Assembly: GCF_003993795.1 (NCBI RefSeq)
Contig: NZ_RWKV01000017.1
Coordinates: forward strand, 248,001-312,000
Reading direction: 5' to 3'
DNA from: Aquabacter cavernae
GTDB lineage: Bacteria > Pseudomonadota > Alphaproteobacteria > Rhizobiales > Xanthobacteraceae
DNA: 64,000 bases
The notes beneath the pieces were generated by a model. That model saw nothing but the letters and a program-made list of their open reading frames with translations. It was not told where the DNA came from and searched no databases. Every line of letters begins with the position of its first letter. The stretch's first letter is position 1. Below, piece after piece: positions 44,967 through 53,763 of the stretch. The translations under genes were made by a program, and so were the position numbers.

Positions 44967-45824
44967 TCAGCTCCTCTCGTCGATCTGGCGCGACAGGATC
45001 GCGGAGAATTCGTCGGCGAAGCCTTCCAGGCGCTGGGCCTGCCGGCTCACCTGGGTGCTGAACTTGTTATAGAAAATCGTCGCGGGGATGGCCGCGATAA
45101 GGCCGATCGCGGTCGCGAGCAGCGCTTCCGCGATGCCGGGCGCCACCACGGCGAGGCTGGTATTCTTCGAGGCCGCGATGGACTGGAACGAGGTCATGAT
45201 GCCGATCACCGTGCCCAGCAGGCCGATGAAGGGGCCAGCGGAGCCCACGGTGGCCAGCACCAGAAGCTTCGATTCCAGCCGCTCCACCTCCCGCGAGATG
45301 GTCACGTCCATCACCTTGTCGATGCGCTGGTTGAGGCCGGCGAGGGAGCGGGTGCCGCTCTCATAGGTGCGCTTCCACTCCCGCATGGCGGCCACGAAAA
45401 TGGCGCCCATGGCCTGATTGGGGCGGCCGGACAGGGAGCGGTACAGATCCTCCAGGCTCTGGCCGGACCAGAACACCTGCTCGAATCGGTCCATCTCCTT
45501 GCGGGTGCGGCCCAGCAGCAGCGTCTTGTCGATGACGATGGCCCAGACCCAGATGGAGGCCACCAGCAGGCCCACCATGATCAGCTTCACGATGAAGGAG
45601 GCCTGGAGGAACAGGCCCATGAGCGTGACATCTGCGGCCGGGACATTGTCGGCGGCAAACCCCACCTGGCCGGACGGCGCGACGGCGGCAGGCGGCGGGG
45701 AAGCGGGAGCCGCCGTCACCGGGGCGGTCGGCGCCGCAGGGCCGGACTGGGCGAAGGCAGGCGCGCCGAGGGACACGGACACGAGCAGCGCCAGGGCCAC
45801 CAGAAACGTTTTCGCCAGCGTCAT
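44967..45824 (-). CDS. tolQ: Tol-Pal proton channel subunit TolQ with N-terminal extension
   Basis: TolQ, ExbB/MotA family, 285 residues from ATG 45824 (after AGGA). The core begins about residue 70 (DVTLMGLFLQASFIVKLIMVGL) with three membrane helices; the last two are in GPFIGLLGTVIGIMTSFQSI and ALLATAIGLIAAIPATIFYN. Ahead of it lies an unusual extension: a signal-like hydrophobic segment (FLVALALLVSVSLGAPAFA) and an Ala/Pro-rich linker, making it about 50 residues longer than E. coli TolQ. A start at 45848 is also possible. It follows ybgC across a 222-bp gap that may hold a promoter. Confidence 0.93.
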   Translation of the reverse strand: MTLAKTFLVALALLVSVSLGAPAFAQSGPAAPTAPVTAAPASPPPAAVAPSGQVGFAADNVPAADVTLMGLFLQASFIVKLIMVGLLVASIWVWAIVIDKTLLLGRTRKEMDRFEQVFWSGQSLEDLYRSLSGRPNQAMGAIFVAAMREWKRTYESGTRSLAGLNQRIDKVMDVTISREVERLESKLLVLATVGSAGPFIGLLGTVIGIMTSFQSIAASKNTSLAVVAPGIAEALLATAIGLIAAIPATIFYNKFSTQVSRQAQRLEGFADEFSAILSRQIDERS

Positions 45825-46046
45825 CAGGCCCGTCCTGTGGGAAATCATGAGTCGGTCCCAGTTAGCCGCGTCCGAAATGGCCGCGCAGAGTGACGCCGGT
45901 TCCACGGCGCACGCAGGCCCGCAACCTGCCGAGGCCCAAACGCACCGGTCTTGAACCGGCTGAGTCTGTCCAAACTTTGGCGGCAGGCCGCGGCGGTGCA
46001 CCGTCCGCCGTGTCCCAACAACAACACCAACAGGGTTAATGCACCG

Positions 46047-46574
46047 TTATCGCTGCGGTGCAACAGTGCCGTTCGCCGCGTGAGCGTCGGCCAAAGTCGC
46101 CTGGCGCAGGGCATCGGGGATGCGGCGCGCGCGCCCTTGGGAAACAAAGGCCACGCGGACGGTGGCGGAGACCAGAACCTCCCCTGCCCGGCGCACGCTC
46201 TGGGCCAGGATGATGGAGGCGCCCTGGACCTCCTTGGAGAGCGTCACCACCTCCAGCACGTCGTCGATGCGGGCGGGTTTCAGGAAATCCAGCTGCATGC
46301 CGCGCACGACGAAGTGAAAGCCCGGCGCCTCCTCGGCGGCCTGGGCGAACAGCTCGCCCTGCACCACGCCCAAGAGGCGCATATAGTCCGAGCGGCCCCG
46401 CTCCATGAATTTCAGGTAGTTGGCGTGATAGACGATGCCGGAGAAGTCCGTGTCCTCGTAATAGACGCGCAAGGCGAGGCTGTGGCCGCCGGAAATGAGG
46501 CGTCCCGCCAGATGCGGATGCTGCTCGCGCTCGCCGGGCGCGAGGGCCCGCTCGCCGGAAATATCGTGGTTCAT
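46047..46574 (-). CDS. ybgC: Tol-Pal associated acyl-CoA thioesterase YbgC
   Basis: Hotdog-fold thioesterase of 175 residues regularly linked to tol-pal. The signature RVYYEDTDFSGIVYHANYLKFMERGRSD contains the catalytic Asp. The first ~30 residues are a variable extension. It lies 30 bp after ruvB on the same strand. Family members hydrolyse short-chain acyl-CoA or acyl-ACP; its cellular role beside Tol-Pal remains unclear. Confidence 0.94.
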   Translation of the reverse strand: MNHDISGERALAPGEREQHPHLAGRLISGGHSLALRVYYEDTDFSGIVYHANYLKFMERGRSDYMRLLGVVQGELFAQAAEEAPGFHFVVRGMQLDFLKPARIDDVLEVVTLSKEVQGASIILAQSVRRAGEVLVSATVRVAFVSQGRARRIPDALRQATLADAHAANGTVAPQR

Positions 46575-46604
46575 GCCGGTCCCACTTGCTGAAGGGGAAA
46601 AGCC

Positions 46605-47636
46605 CTACTCCCCCTCGTCGAAGAGAGGCAAGGCGTTTGGAGGGCGCTGCGGCTCCGCGAGCCCCAGGTGGCGGAACGCCCCGGCGGTGAGCATGCGCCC
46701 GCGCGGCGTCCGCTGTATGAAGCCCTGCTGCACCAGGAAGGGCTCGATGATCTCCTCCAGGGCGTCGCGCGGCTCAGAAAGCGCCGCCGCCATGGTGTCG
46801 ATGCCCACCGGCCCGCCGCCGTAATGCATGGCGATCATGGAGAGATAGCGGCGGTCCATGGCATCGAGGCCCGCATGGTCCACCTCCAGGGCGGACAGGG
46901 CCCGGTCGGCGATGGCCCGGTCGATGCGCTCGGCATCCGCCACCAAGGCGAAGTCGCGCACCCGGCGCAGCAGGCGCCCGGCGATGCGGGGCGTCCCGCG
47001 CGCCCGTTTCGCGATCTCCGTGGCGCCGTCGGGCGCGATGCCGATGCCCAGCACCCGCGCGCCGCGGGTCACGATCAGCTCCAGTTCCGCCACCGTATAG
47101 AAGGCGAGGCGCACGGGAATGCCGAACCGGTCGCGCAGCGGCGTGGTGAGCAGGCCCGAGCGCGTGGTGGCGCCCACCAGGGTGAATTTGGGCAGGGAGA
47201 TCTTCACCGAGCGCGCCGCCGGCCCCTCGCCGATGACCAGATCCAGTTCGTAATCCTCCATGGCGGGATAGAGGATTTCCTCCACCGCCGGGGACAGACG
47301 ATGGATTTCGTCGATGAACAGAACGTCCCGCTCCTCCAGATTGGTGAGGATGGCGGCAAGGTCGCCCGCCTTGGCGATCACCGGGCCGGACGTGGAGCGG
47401 AAGCCCACGCCCATCTCCCGGGCCATGATCTGGGCGAGCGTGGTCTTGCCGAGGCCCGGCGGGCCGACGAACAGCACATGGTCCAGCGCCTCCTGCCGGA
47501 CGCGGGCCGCCTTGATGAAGATTTCCAGATTGGCCCGCGCCTGCGCCTGCCCGACGAAATCGGCGAGCCGCTGGGGACGCAGGCTCGTATCCTCGTCCTC
47601 GGTGCGCTTGTCGGGGGTGATGAGGCGGGTGTTCAT
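46605..47636 (-). CDS. ruvB: Holliday junction branch-migration ATPase RuvB
   Basis: RuvB, 343 residues, AAA+ motor that drives branch migration with Ruv[21 protein letters not shown] is the family opening; Walker [13 protein letters not shown]; Walker [30 protein letters not shown] is the sensor/hairpin region; and a C-terminal winged helix has [17 protein letters not shown]. In relatives ruvA directly precedes ruvB; here a toxin-antitoxin pair intervenes, with 57 bp between the toxin stop and the ruvB start. Confidence 0.97.
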   Translation of the reverse strand: MNTRLITPDKRTEDEDTSLRPQRLADFVGQAQARANLEIFIKAARVRQEALDHVLFVGPPGLGKTTLAQIMAREMGVGFRSTSGPVIAKAGDLAAILTNLEERDVLFIDEIHRLSPAVEEILYPAMEDYELDLVIGEGPAARSVKISLPKFTLVGATTRSGLLTTPLRDRFGIPVRLAFYTVAELELIVTRGARVLGIGIAPDGATEIAKRARGTPRIAGRLLRRVRDFALVADAERIDRAIADRALSALEVDHAGLDAMDRRYLSMIAMHYGGGPVGIDTMAAALSEPRDALEEIIEPFLVQQGFIQRTPRGRMLTAGAFRHLGLAEPQRPPNALPLFDEGE

Positions 47637-47693
47637 GGGGCCTTTGTGCGATCGACGCTGGGAAGAGTCCAGACCGGGAATGGACAGGGTGCG

Positions 47694-48200
47694 TCAAGGC
47701 GCGGCTGTATGCAGGCGCGGGTCCAGCGCAAAGCGCTCCTGTTCCACGTCGCCATAGGCACCAGCCGCAAGCGAGGCGACGAACAGCAGGTTCCAGCTAT
47801 GGCTGGAGACAACACTGGGAAACACCACGAATTTGTGCCGGGCCAGCAGATCGTCGCCGAACTGCCGTTGGCCGGGGCTGGGGATGCCGGGATGCAGCCA
47901 ATTGGGATTGGGCACGTCGCTGGGCTGCACCACATGGACAGCGGCAGGCTCAAGCACCGTGAAGCGGGTGAGCGTATGGGCAACCGTGTCGAGGATGCGA
48001 AAGGTTTTATGGACCGCCACTTCGAGAATCGCCGTGGCAGGATCGAGCGCGCAATAGACTGCGCGCACACCAGGGCTGTTCCAGCGCCCCCCGGACAGGA
48101 AAGCGCCCTCTCCGCTGTCCCAGGTTGCTCCATGGCGCGCGAGATCGAGCCGCCAGCCGGTGAGTTCGCCACCGCCCAATATCGCGGGAAGTGGGGTCAC
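47694..48200 (-). CDS. RES-domain toxin
   Basis: RES-family toxin of 168 residues. Members of RES-Xre systems degrade NAD+ and resemble ADP-ribosyltransferases. The three namesake positions are visible: Arg in GWRLDLARHGATWDSGEGAFLSGGRWNSPG, Glu in PATAILEVAVHK, and Ser in the C-terminal VVSSHSWNLLF. GGRWNSPGVRAVYCALDP is the strongest signature. It begins 4 bp inside the antitoxin gene, the usual antitoxin-first order. It is located between ruvA and ruvB. Confidence 0.88.
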   Translation of the reverse strand: MTPLPAILGGGELTGWRLDLARHGATWDSGEGAFLSGGRWNSPGVRAVYCALDPATAILEVAVHKTFRILDTVAHTLTRFTVLEPAAVHVVQPSDVPNPNWLHPGIPSPGQRQFGDDLLARHKFVVFPSVVSSHSWNLLFVASLAAGAYGDVEQERFALDPRLHTAAP

Positions 48201-48763
48201 ACATAGACGCCGTATTCGATCTGGGTGAGATACGTCTCCACCAGCTCAAGGCCGGCGGACGTCTCCATCAGATCAATGGGCGCGTTCTGGTTGAGACCCA
48301 AGGCGGGCCGCATGAGCCAGGCTTCCGCGTCGGCGCGCGAGCCGAACGCCAGGATGGCCTTGGTCAGAATCTCAGCGAATTTGTAGGTGCGGCTGCTTTG
48401 CTCAAGGCTGAGGCGCCCGCCCTCCTCATTTCTCTGGCGCTGATAGGTGCGCACGCTGATGCCAATGCCCTGCTCCAGGACGACGCTGTCCTTCAGGACT
48501 TCCAGCGTGCCCACGAGGTGCTGCAATGCCTCGCCCGGAAACCCTTCGCGGATCATCCGATGCGCATCGAGCGCTGAACGGAGAGGTCCGTTCAGGAGGT
48601 TGGGCCCGCCCAGCAACTCTGAGATTTGGTGGAAAGGATCGCCCGTGTTTCTCTCGTCCCGCTGCGCCCACTCCTGCTGTCGCATCAAGGCTTGGAGCTG
48701 TTGACGCACAGTGGCGCCTTCCTGCTGCGACTGACCCAGCCATGGGTCATCCATTCGAGACAT
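48197..48763 (-). CDS. Xre/MbcA/ParS-type antitoxin
   Basis: Antitoxin of 188 residues for the RES toxin. The N-terminal half contains an Xre-like DNA-binding core (LKDSVVLEQGIGISVRTYQRQRN), and the C-terminus has the MbcA/ParS toxin-binding helix pattern (KFAEILTKAILAFGSRADAEAWLMRPALGLNQNAPIDLM..AGLELVETYLTQIEYGV). ATG 48763 follows GGAGG at 7-base spacing; ATG 48799 is in frame but lies in the promoter region. It probably represses its own promoter through the palindromes at 48805-48823. Confidence 0.87.
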   Translation of the reverse strand: MSRMDDPWLGQSQQEGATVRQQLQALMRQQEWAQRDERNTGDPFHQISELLGGPNLLNGPLRSALDAHRMIREGFPGEALQHLVGTLEVLKDSVVLEQGIGISVRTYQRQRNEEGGRLSLEQSSRTYKFAEILTKAILAFGSRADAEAWLMRPALGLNQNAPIDLMETSAGLELVETYLTQIEYGVYV

Positions 48764-48787
48764 GCGCACCTCCGACACTTGTCGTAA

Positions 48788-48823
48788 AAAATACGCCATA
48801 CGTCGCAGATCTGCAATATGCAG
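48788..48823 (-). promoter_or_regulatory. Candidate promoter and operator of the RES-Xre pair
   Basis: Two overlapping palindromes, GCAGATCTGC (48805-48814) and CTGCA-ATA-TGCAG (48811-48823), in the 67-bp gap between ruvA and the antitoxin. On the minus strand a TTGCAG box (48816-48811) and a TATTTT box (48793-48788) are 17 bp apart, so the palindromes cover the -35 region, a good place for autorepression. Both boxes are only moderate matches. Confidence 0.5.
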
Positions 48824-48830
48824 ACCTCGC

Positions 48831-49445
48831 CTACCGCGCCAGCTCCCTAAGCCCCAACCGGATCAACGTCTCCGCGCTCGCGTCCTCCCCGGCCCCGCGC
48901 AGTGCGGCGGCGATGGCGGCGGTGGCCTGGGGCACGCCATAGCCGAGATTGGTCAGGGCCGAGACGGCGTCCGACGCCGCCCCGCCGGACGCCGCCGGGG
49001 TTGTGCCGGACAATTGCGCCACCAGGGGATCGCCCAGGCCGAGGCTCGGCGTCTTGTCCTTCAGCTCGGTGACGATGCGCGTTGCGACGCGCGGTCCCAC
49101 GCCCGGCGCGCGGGCCACCATGGCCTTGTCGCCCAGCGCGATGGCCTGGGCGAGTTCGGCCGGGCTGAGGGTGGAGAGGATGGCGAGGGCGGTCTTGGCG
49201 CCGATGCCCTGCACCGCCTGCAGCAGGCGGAACCATTCGCGCTCCGCCTCGGACTGGAAGCCGAACAGGCGGATCTGGTCCTCGCGCACGAAGGTCTCGA
49301 TGAACAGCACCGCCGCCTCCCCCACGGGGGCGAGCGCCTGGAGCGTGCGGCCGGAGCAATGGACGAGATAGCCGACGCCGTGAACGTCGAGAATCAGGTG
49401 ATCCTCGCCATAGCTGTCCACGGTGCCTTTGAGTTTTCCGATCAT
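48831..49445 (-). CDS. ruvA: Holliday junction protein RuvA
   Basis: RuvA, 204 residues, tetramer that binds four-way junctions and recruits RuvB. The OB-fold start [20 protein letters not shown] is followed by VGYLVHCS, the HhH region [20 protein letters not shown] and [17 protein letters not shown], and a C-terminal RuvB-binding domain after a flexible Ala/Ser linker. ATG 49445 shares one base with the stop of the DUF1772 gene (TGATG), so translation is coupled to that gene. A longer in-frame reading upstream to 49931 was rejected. Confidence 0.96.
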   Translation of the reverse strand: MIGKLKGTVDSYGEDHLILDVHGVGYLVHCSGRTLQALAPVGEAAVLFIETFVREDQIRLFGFQSEAEREWFRLLQAVQGIGAKTALAILSTLSPAELAQAIALGDKAMVARAPGVGPRVATRIVTELKDKTPSLGLGDPLVAQLSGTTPAASGGAASDAVSALTNLGYGVPQATAAIAAALRGAGEDASAETLIRLGLRELAR

Positions 49446-49873
49446 CACACGAGCGCCCAGGCGAAAACGAGAGTGGAAAGGGCGCCGAGGCCCGTGCGGA
49501 CCATATGGAGCTGCGCCCAATTGTCGATGAGGCGGGCACTGTCCTCTCCCGCCTCGGCATCGGACATGGCCATCAGCCGCGCATTGGTGGGCATGATGGC
49601 GATGAGCGTATAGGGCCAGTTGCCCCCCAGGAGCACGCCGCCCGCCAGGAAGCGCCACTGGCCGGTGGCGAAGAAGGCGCCAATGCCCAGCACGAGGCCA
49701 AGCACCGCCAGCGAGGCCTGCATGGCGAAGCCCCGCCGGTAGGACGGCTTCCATTCCCGCAATTGCGCGGCCGGATCGAGCATGGCGCGGGCGGGATGTT
49801 CCACAAGGTTGATATAGAGCGCCGCGCCGGTGAACAGCGCCGCCACGACCAGTCCGAGAAGCCCGAAGCCCAT
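49445..49873 (-). CDS. DUF1772-type small membrane protein
   Basis: Membrane protein of 142 residues with four predicted helices, matching DUF1772 (anthrone-oxygenase-like) by [14 protein letters not shown] near the N-terminus and the W-x-x-S-Y-R-R-G region after it. Function unknown. It is inserted between ruvC and ruvA and ends in a TGATG overlap with ruvA. ATG 49873 (after a GGGGG stretch) was preferred to GTG 49885. Confidence 0.75.
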   Translation of the reverse strand: MGFGLLGLVVAALFTGAALYINLVEHPARAMLDPAAQLREWKPSYRRGFAMQASLAVLGLVLGIGAFFATGQWRFLAGGVLLGGNWPYTLIAIMPTNARLMAMSDAEAGEDSARLIDNWAQLHMVRTGLGALSTLVFAWALV

Positions 49874-49967
49874 CCTCGCCCCCACTCGCCTGCCATCCGG
49901 CGGCCGCGTCCCCCGACGCCACCCGTGTCACCGTACATCATCGGTTGCCGCGTGGGACCGGCCCCAC

Positions 49968-50477
49968 TCACCGTGCGGCCGCGAGCCGCGCACCGGGCGC
50001 GGTGCGGTGATGGGCATGGGTGACCGCCACCGCCAGTGCGTCGGCCGCATCCTCGGTCTTCGGGTCGGCCGCCGGCAGCAGGATGCCGATCATCATGCGG
50101 ATCTGCTGCTTCTCCGCGCGCCCGGCCCCCACCACAGTCTTCTTCACCAGCAAGGGGGCATATTCGGCCACCGGCAGGCCCGCCTGGGCGGGGGCCAGCA
50201 TCACCACGCCGCGCGCCTGCCCCAGCTTCAGGGTGGAGGCGGGGTTCATGTTCACGAACGTCTCCTCCACCGCCGCCTCATGGGGCGCGAAACGGCGGAT
50301 CACCTCCACAAGGCCTTCATGCAGGCGGGCGAGGCGCTCGGCCATGGGCAAGGTCTCGGGCGGCACAATGGTGCCGCACGCCACATGGACGAGCCGGGAG
50401 CCCTCGGCTTCCAGCACGCCCCAGCCGGTGCGGCGCAGGCCGGGGTCGAGGCCGATAATACGAATCGCGCGTGTCAT
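49968..50477 (-). CDS. ruvC: Crossover junction endodeoxyribonuclease RuvC
   Basis: RuvC, 169 residues, resolvase that cuts Holliday junctions. Catalytic acids: Asp in [17 protein letters not shown], Glu in [20 protein letters not shown], and Asp residues in [23 protein letters not shown] 50477 gives the canonical length. It is 49 bp downstream of the Sel1-repeat gene. Order ruvC-(DUF1772)-ruvA-(RES-Xre)-ruvB shows two insertions into the usual ruvCAB operon. Confidence 0.96.
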   Translation of the reverse strand: MTRAIRIIGLDPGLRRTGWGVLEAEGSRLVHVACGTIVPPETLPMAERLARLHEGLVEVIRRFAPHEAAVEETFVNMNPASTLKLGQARGVVMLAPAQAGLPVAEYAPLLVKKTVVGAGRAEKQQIRMMIGILLPAADPKTEDAADALAVAVTHAHHRTAPGARLAAAR

Positions 50478-50526
50478 GGGCGCAGGGTGCGCCGCGCGGA
50501 CGCGGCCACCAAGCCCCGCATGTGCA

Positions 50527-52947
50527 TCAGGTGCCGGAGGCCCGGGCCGGAGCGGCTTGCGGCGCGGCGGCCTGAGGGGCGGCGGGTTTGGGCGCGGCAG
50601 CCTGGGGCGCCGCCGGGGCGGGCGGAGAAGCCGCGGCCTGGGGCGCCATCGCGGGAGGCGCAGCGGCCGGAGCCGGAGCCGGGGTGGCCGCTGCCTGCGG
50701 CGCAAGGCCTTGAGGGGCAAGACCCTGGGGAGCCAGGCCCTGGGGAGCCAGGCCCTGGGATGCCAGGCCGTGGGGCGCGATCGCCTGGGCGGTGGGCACG
50801 CCGTTCCATTCCGGCTTCGCGCGCACCGTATTGGCCTGCGCATCCGACATGCCCGGCACGAAGGCGGCTGCCAGGGCACGGGCCTTGTTGAGGGACGGCT
50901 CGTCGGCGCGCCGCGCAACCTCGTCGCGCTTGCGGGCCGAGGCGGTGTCGCCCTGGCCGGCGGCCACGGCGAACCACTTGAAGGCCTCAGCCAGATTGGT
51001 TTCGCCCGCGAGCCCACGGGCATAGATGACGCCCAGATTGTGCTGGCTGTCGGCGAGGCCCATTTCCGCCGCCTTGCGGAACCACTTCAACGCGCCCGCC
51101 CAGTCTGCCTGCCCTTGGGCGCCTTCGGTGGCGAGGACGCCCAGATTGTGCATGGCGCGCAGGTTGCCGCGCTCCGCCGCCCAGACGTAGAGGCGGCGCG
51201 CCTCCACGGCATTGCGATCAGTATATTCATAGATGGTGCCCAGCCGGTAGGCGGCCGGCACCGAGCCGCGCGACACCGCCAGGGCGAACCACTTCATGGC
51301 CGCCGCCTGGTTGGTCTCCACGCCGCGCCCATCGGCAAAGCGCATGCCCACCTCGTAAGCCGCCTGCGGATCACCCGCCAGCGCCGCCGTGCGCAGGGCG
51401 TCGGACACGGGCGGCATGGGCAGGCTGGCCGCATCCGCCGCCTTCACGGGCATGCCTGCCATGGGGAGTGCCGCCACCGCCACGCCGCCGGGCGTGGTGC
51501 GGGCATAGGAAGCGGCGGGGCGCGCGATCTGCAGCACGGTGACGCCCGCAAGGCCCACCGCCGCCATCAGAACCGCGGCGCGGCTGGCCAACACAAGCAC
51601 ACGCCGGCTCTTATTCACGTTCGCCGCCGGGGCGGGGCGCAGCTCGGTGCGTTCCACCGCCGCCAGCCAGTCGCCCCGTGCCTTACGGGCCGCGACGGAA
51701 TGGTCGTCGCCCAGGGCGCCGTCGAAGATGGGGCGGTCGAGATCGAGCGGGAAAGAGCCGAAGTCCGGCGACGGCCCGAGCGGCGCGGTCCCGAGCGACG
51801 TCGTCGCGCGCGGCGCGCTGTCCTGCGGCGGGCGCACCATTTCGAGATCCGCGAGCCCTTGCAGCTCCATCTCCGCCGCGCGCACGAATTCCACTTCACG
51901 GGTGAGGAAATCCTCGGTGCGGGCCTCGAACTCCCGCTGGCGCGCCTCCAGCGCGGCAAGGCCCCGCTTCAGGCCGATGACCGCCGGGGCGTCGTCCCGC
52001 GCGGAAAGGCGCAGCGCCACCGCCTGCAGCGCCTCGGCCGACACATCGGCGGAGGCCATCTGGAGGTCTTCCATCTGGTCGGAGATGCGGTGGAGGGTCA
52101 TCTCGATGCCGTCCAGCCGCTCCAGGCGCTGCTGGGAGGCCAGCACGCGCTCGGTAAGCGTCACCAGATGCCGCTCGATCACGTCCACCAGCGGCGACAG
52201 GGCCGTGGCGTCGATGCCGGGGCGGTCCATGCGGTCGAGAAGAAGGTCCACCTGCTCCGCGAGGGCGGCGGAAAACTCCTCCGGCAGCGTGCCGATGCGG
52301 TCGGACAGGCCATGGAGGCGCCCCCGCAGGCCGTCCAGTTCCCGCGCCACCCGCTCCTGCCCGTGCAGGGTCGCCTGGGTCGCGTCCCGCACCGCGCCGG
52401 CATATTGAGTGAAGGGAACGATCACCGCGTCCGCGCGAGCATCGGACGCCTCATGGAGGCGCAGGGCCCGCTCCACGGCGCCGCGCAGCTCGGCGGTCTG
52501 GATCTCCAGGCGCCGCAGCGCCACGGGATCAAGCGCCTTGGCGTTCAAAAGGTCGATCTTGCGGCCCAGCGCTTCCAGCGCGCCTTCAAGCTGGCCGGCC
52601 TGGCTCTGCCCGCCGAGGCGCGTGAGAACGAGGCGGATCGTCGATAGCTCGTCGGTGAGCGCCATGGGCGTTGTCACCGGAGCGGCGGGCACCTGCGGGG
52701 CAGGCGCCGACACTGTGGAGGTGGGCTGGGGCTCGCCGGCCGGCAGGGTCGCCCGCATCCGGGCCACCCGCTCGCGCAGTATATCCAGAGCGCCCGGTGC
52801 GAAGGCGGGCGGGATGGGCGGCTCGGCGGGAGCCGCCGGATATACCACGTCGGGCATGGGGGTTGCGCGCCGCTGCGCCCGGAAGGTCGCACCAGCGGCC
52901 CAGGCGGGTTCCACCTCGTCTCGCACCGGGTTGTACATGGGCTCCAT
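50527..52947 (-). CDS. PodJ-like membrane protein with Sel1 repeats
   Basis: Protein of 806 residues: a cytoplasmic helical/coiled-coil part (about 90-400, e.g. [20 protein letters not shown]), one membrane helix (about 447-470, [19 protein letters not shown]), and a periplasmic part with four Sel1-type repeats (about 538-695: [69 protein letters not shown]). The C-terminal tail is Ala/Pro-rich with five-residue G-L-A-P-Q repeats. This matches the layout of the polarity factor PodJ. GGGGAGG precedes ATG 52947. A polar localisation role is inferred from architecture only. Confidence 0.75.
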   Translation of the reverse strand: MEPMYNPVRDEVEPAWAAGATFRAQRRATPMPDVVYPAAPAEPPIPPAFAPGALDILRERVARMRATLPAGEPQPTSTVSAPAPQVPAAPVTTPMALTDELSTIRLVLTRLGGQSQAGQLEGALEALGRKIDLLNAKALDPVALRRLEIQTAELRGAVERALRLHEASDARADAVIVPFTQYAGAVRDATQATLHGQERVARELDGLRGRLHGLSDRIGTLPEEFSAALAEQVDLLLDRMDRPGIDATALSPLVDVIERHLVTLTERVLASQQRLERLDGIEMTLHRISDQMEDLQMASADVSAEALQAVALRLSARDDAPAVIGLKRGLAALEARQREFEARTEDFLTREVEFVRAAEMELQGLADLEMVRPPQDSAPRATTSLGTAPLGPSPDFGSFPLDLDRPIFDGALGDDHSVAARKARGDWLAAVERTELRPAPAANVNKSRRVLVLASRAAVLMAAVGLAGVTVLQIARPAASYARTTPGGVAVAALPMAGMPVKAADAASLPMPPVSDALRTAALAGDPQAAYEVGMRFADGRGVETNQAAAMKWFALAVSRGSVPAAYRLGTIYEYTDRNAVEARRLYVWAAERGNLRAMHNLGVLATEGAQGQADWAGALKWFRKAAEMGLADSQHNLGVIYARGLAGETNLAEAFKWFAVAAGQGDTASARKRDEVARRADEPSLNKARALAAAFVPGMSDAQANTVRAKPEWNGVPTAQAIAPHGLASQGLAPQGLAPQGLAPQGLAPQAAATPAPAPAAAPPAMAPQAAASPPAPAAPQAAAPKPAAPQAAAPQAAPARASGT

Positions 52948-53238
52948 GCCCGCCTCCCCTGACCGCAAGCTGCGACGCAAAGCGCCGCTGCGAATCGATC
53001 AGAGAAGATTCGGAGGTTTTGGTAAACCGGTCGTTAATTCCATCCGGCAGTTCCAAAGACCCGGCCGAAAACCCAGCAATTCCGGGCGATGTAACTGTTA
53101 CTTTCCCTTAGGGAGCCCGCGACCTTCTCCCCCTTTTCCCCAACCCGTCTTATTTCGATCTGAGCGGTCGGTTCCCGCAGAACGCCGCAGGTTTCCATGA
53201 CGGCGGCGATCGACCCGCCCGGACGAGGAGTAATGCGG

Positions 53239-53670
53239 ATGGACGTGTCGATTTCCGGAGCGCGGGAGCCCATGGTTCACCACAGCTCACCCCTGAGCGC
53301 CGTGGTGTTTGCGGACGAGGTCCACACGATCGGCGACCTGTCACGCGATTTCGGCGTCACGCTGCGCGCCCTGCGCTTCTACGAGGACAAGGGCCTTCTC
53401 TCGCCGCGCCGCGAGGGCCTGTCGCGCCTCTATTCAACCAAGGACCGCGAGCGCCTGTCCGTGATCCTGAAGGGCAAGCGCCTCGGCTTCACCCTGGCGG
53501 AGATTCGCGGCCTCATCGCCGCCCATGAAGGCACCACCGGCGCGGGCGGCCTTGCCCTCACCCGCGAGCGCTGCCTCACCCAGCTTACCCAGCTTGAGCG
53601 CCAGCGTGGCGAGATCGAAGCGGCCATCGCGGAACTGCGCGACACCGCCGACCGGCTCGCCGCCGCCTGA
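53239..53670 (+). CDS. MerR-family transcriptional regulator
   Basis: DNA-binding protein of 143 residues. The MerR winged helix is clear: HTIGDLSRDFGVTLRALRFYEDKGLLSPRREGLSRLYSTKD, followed by a dimerising coiled coil (LTQLERQRGEIEAAIAELRD). The C-terminus lacks a Cys metal site, so the inducer is unknown. ATG 53239 has GAGGAG at good spacing; ATGs at 53197 and 53233 are in frame. It is not next to an obvious target and is followed by a terminator. Confidence 0.9.
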   Translation: MDVSISGAREPMVHHSSPLSAVVFADEVHTIGDLSRDFGVTLRALRFYEDKGLLSPRREGLSRLYSTKDRERLSVILKGKRLGFTLAEIRGLIAAHEGTTGAGGLALTRERCLTQLTQLERQRGEIEAAIAELRDTADRLAAA

Positions 53671-53717
53671 GCGCGACCACCAGACGCGCATTGGCCTCGC
53701 ACTCCCGAGGCATCCTG

Positions 53718-53747
53718 GCCCGCCGGTTCCCCCGGCGGGCTTTTTCT
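53718..53747 (+). terminator. Intrinsic terminator after the MerR gene
   Basis: GCCCGCCGG-TTCCC-CCGGCGGGC, perfect 9-bp stem, then TTTTTCTT. It lies between the convergent MerR and glycosidase genes. Confidence 0.9.
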
Positions 53748-53763
53748 TGTCCGCGATAGGCGC

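Noticed and set aside
47694-48763. Prophage or larger mobile island around the RES-Xre pair
   Set aside because: No integrase, transposase, direct repeats or attachment site were seen at either boundary; the insertion is limited to the two genes.
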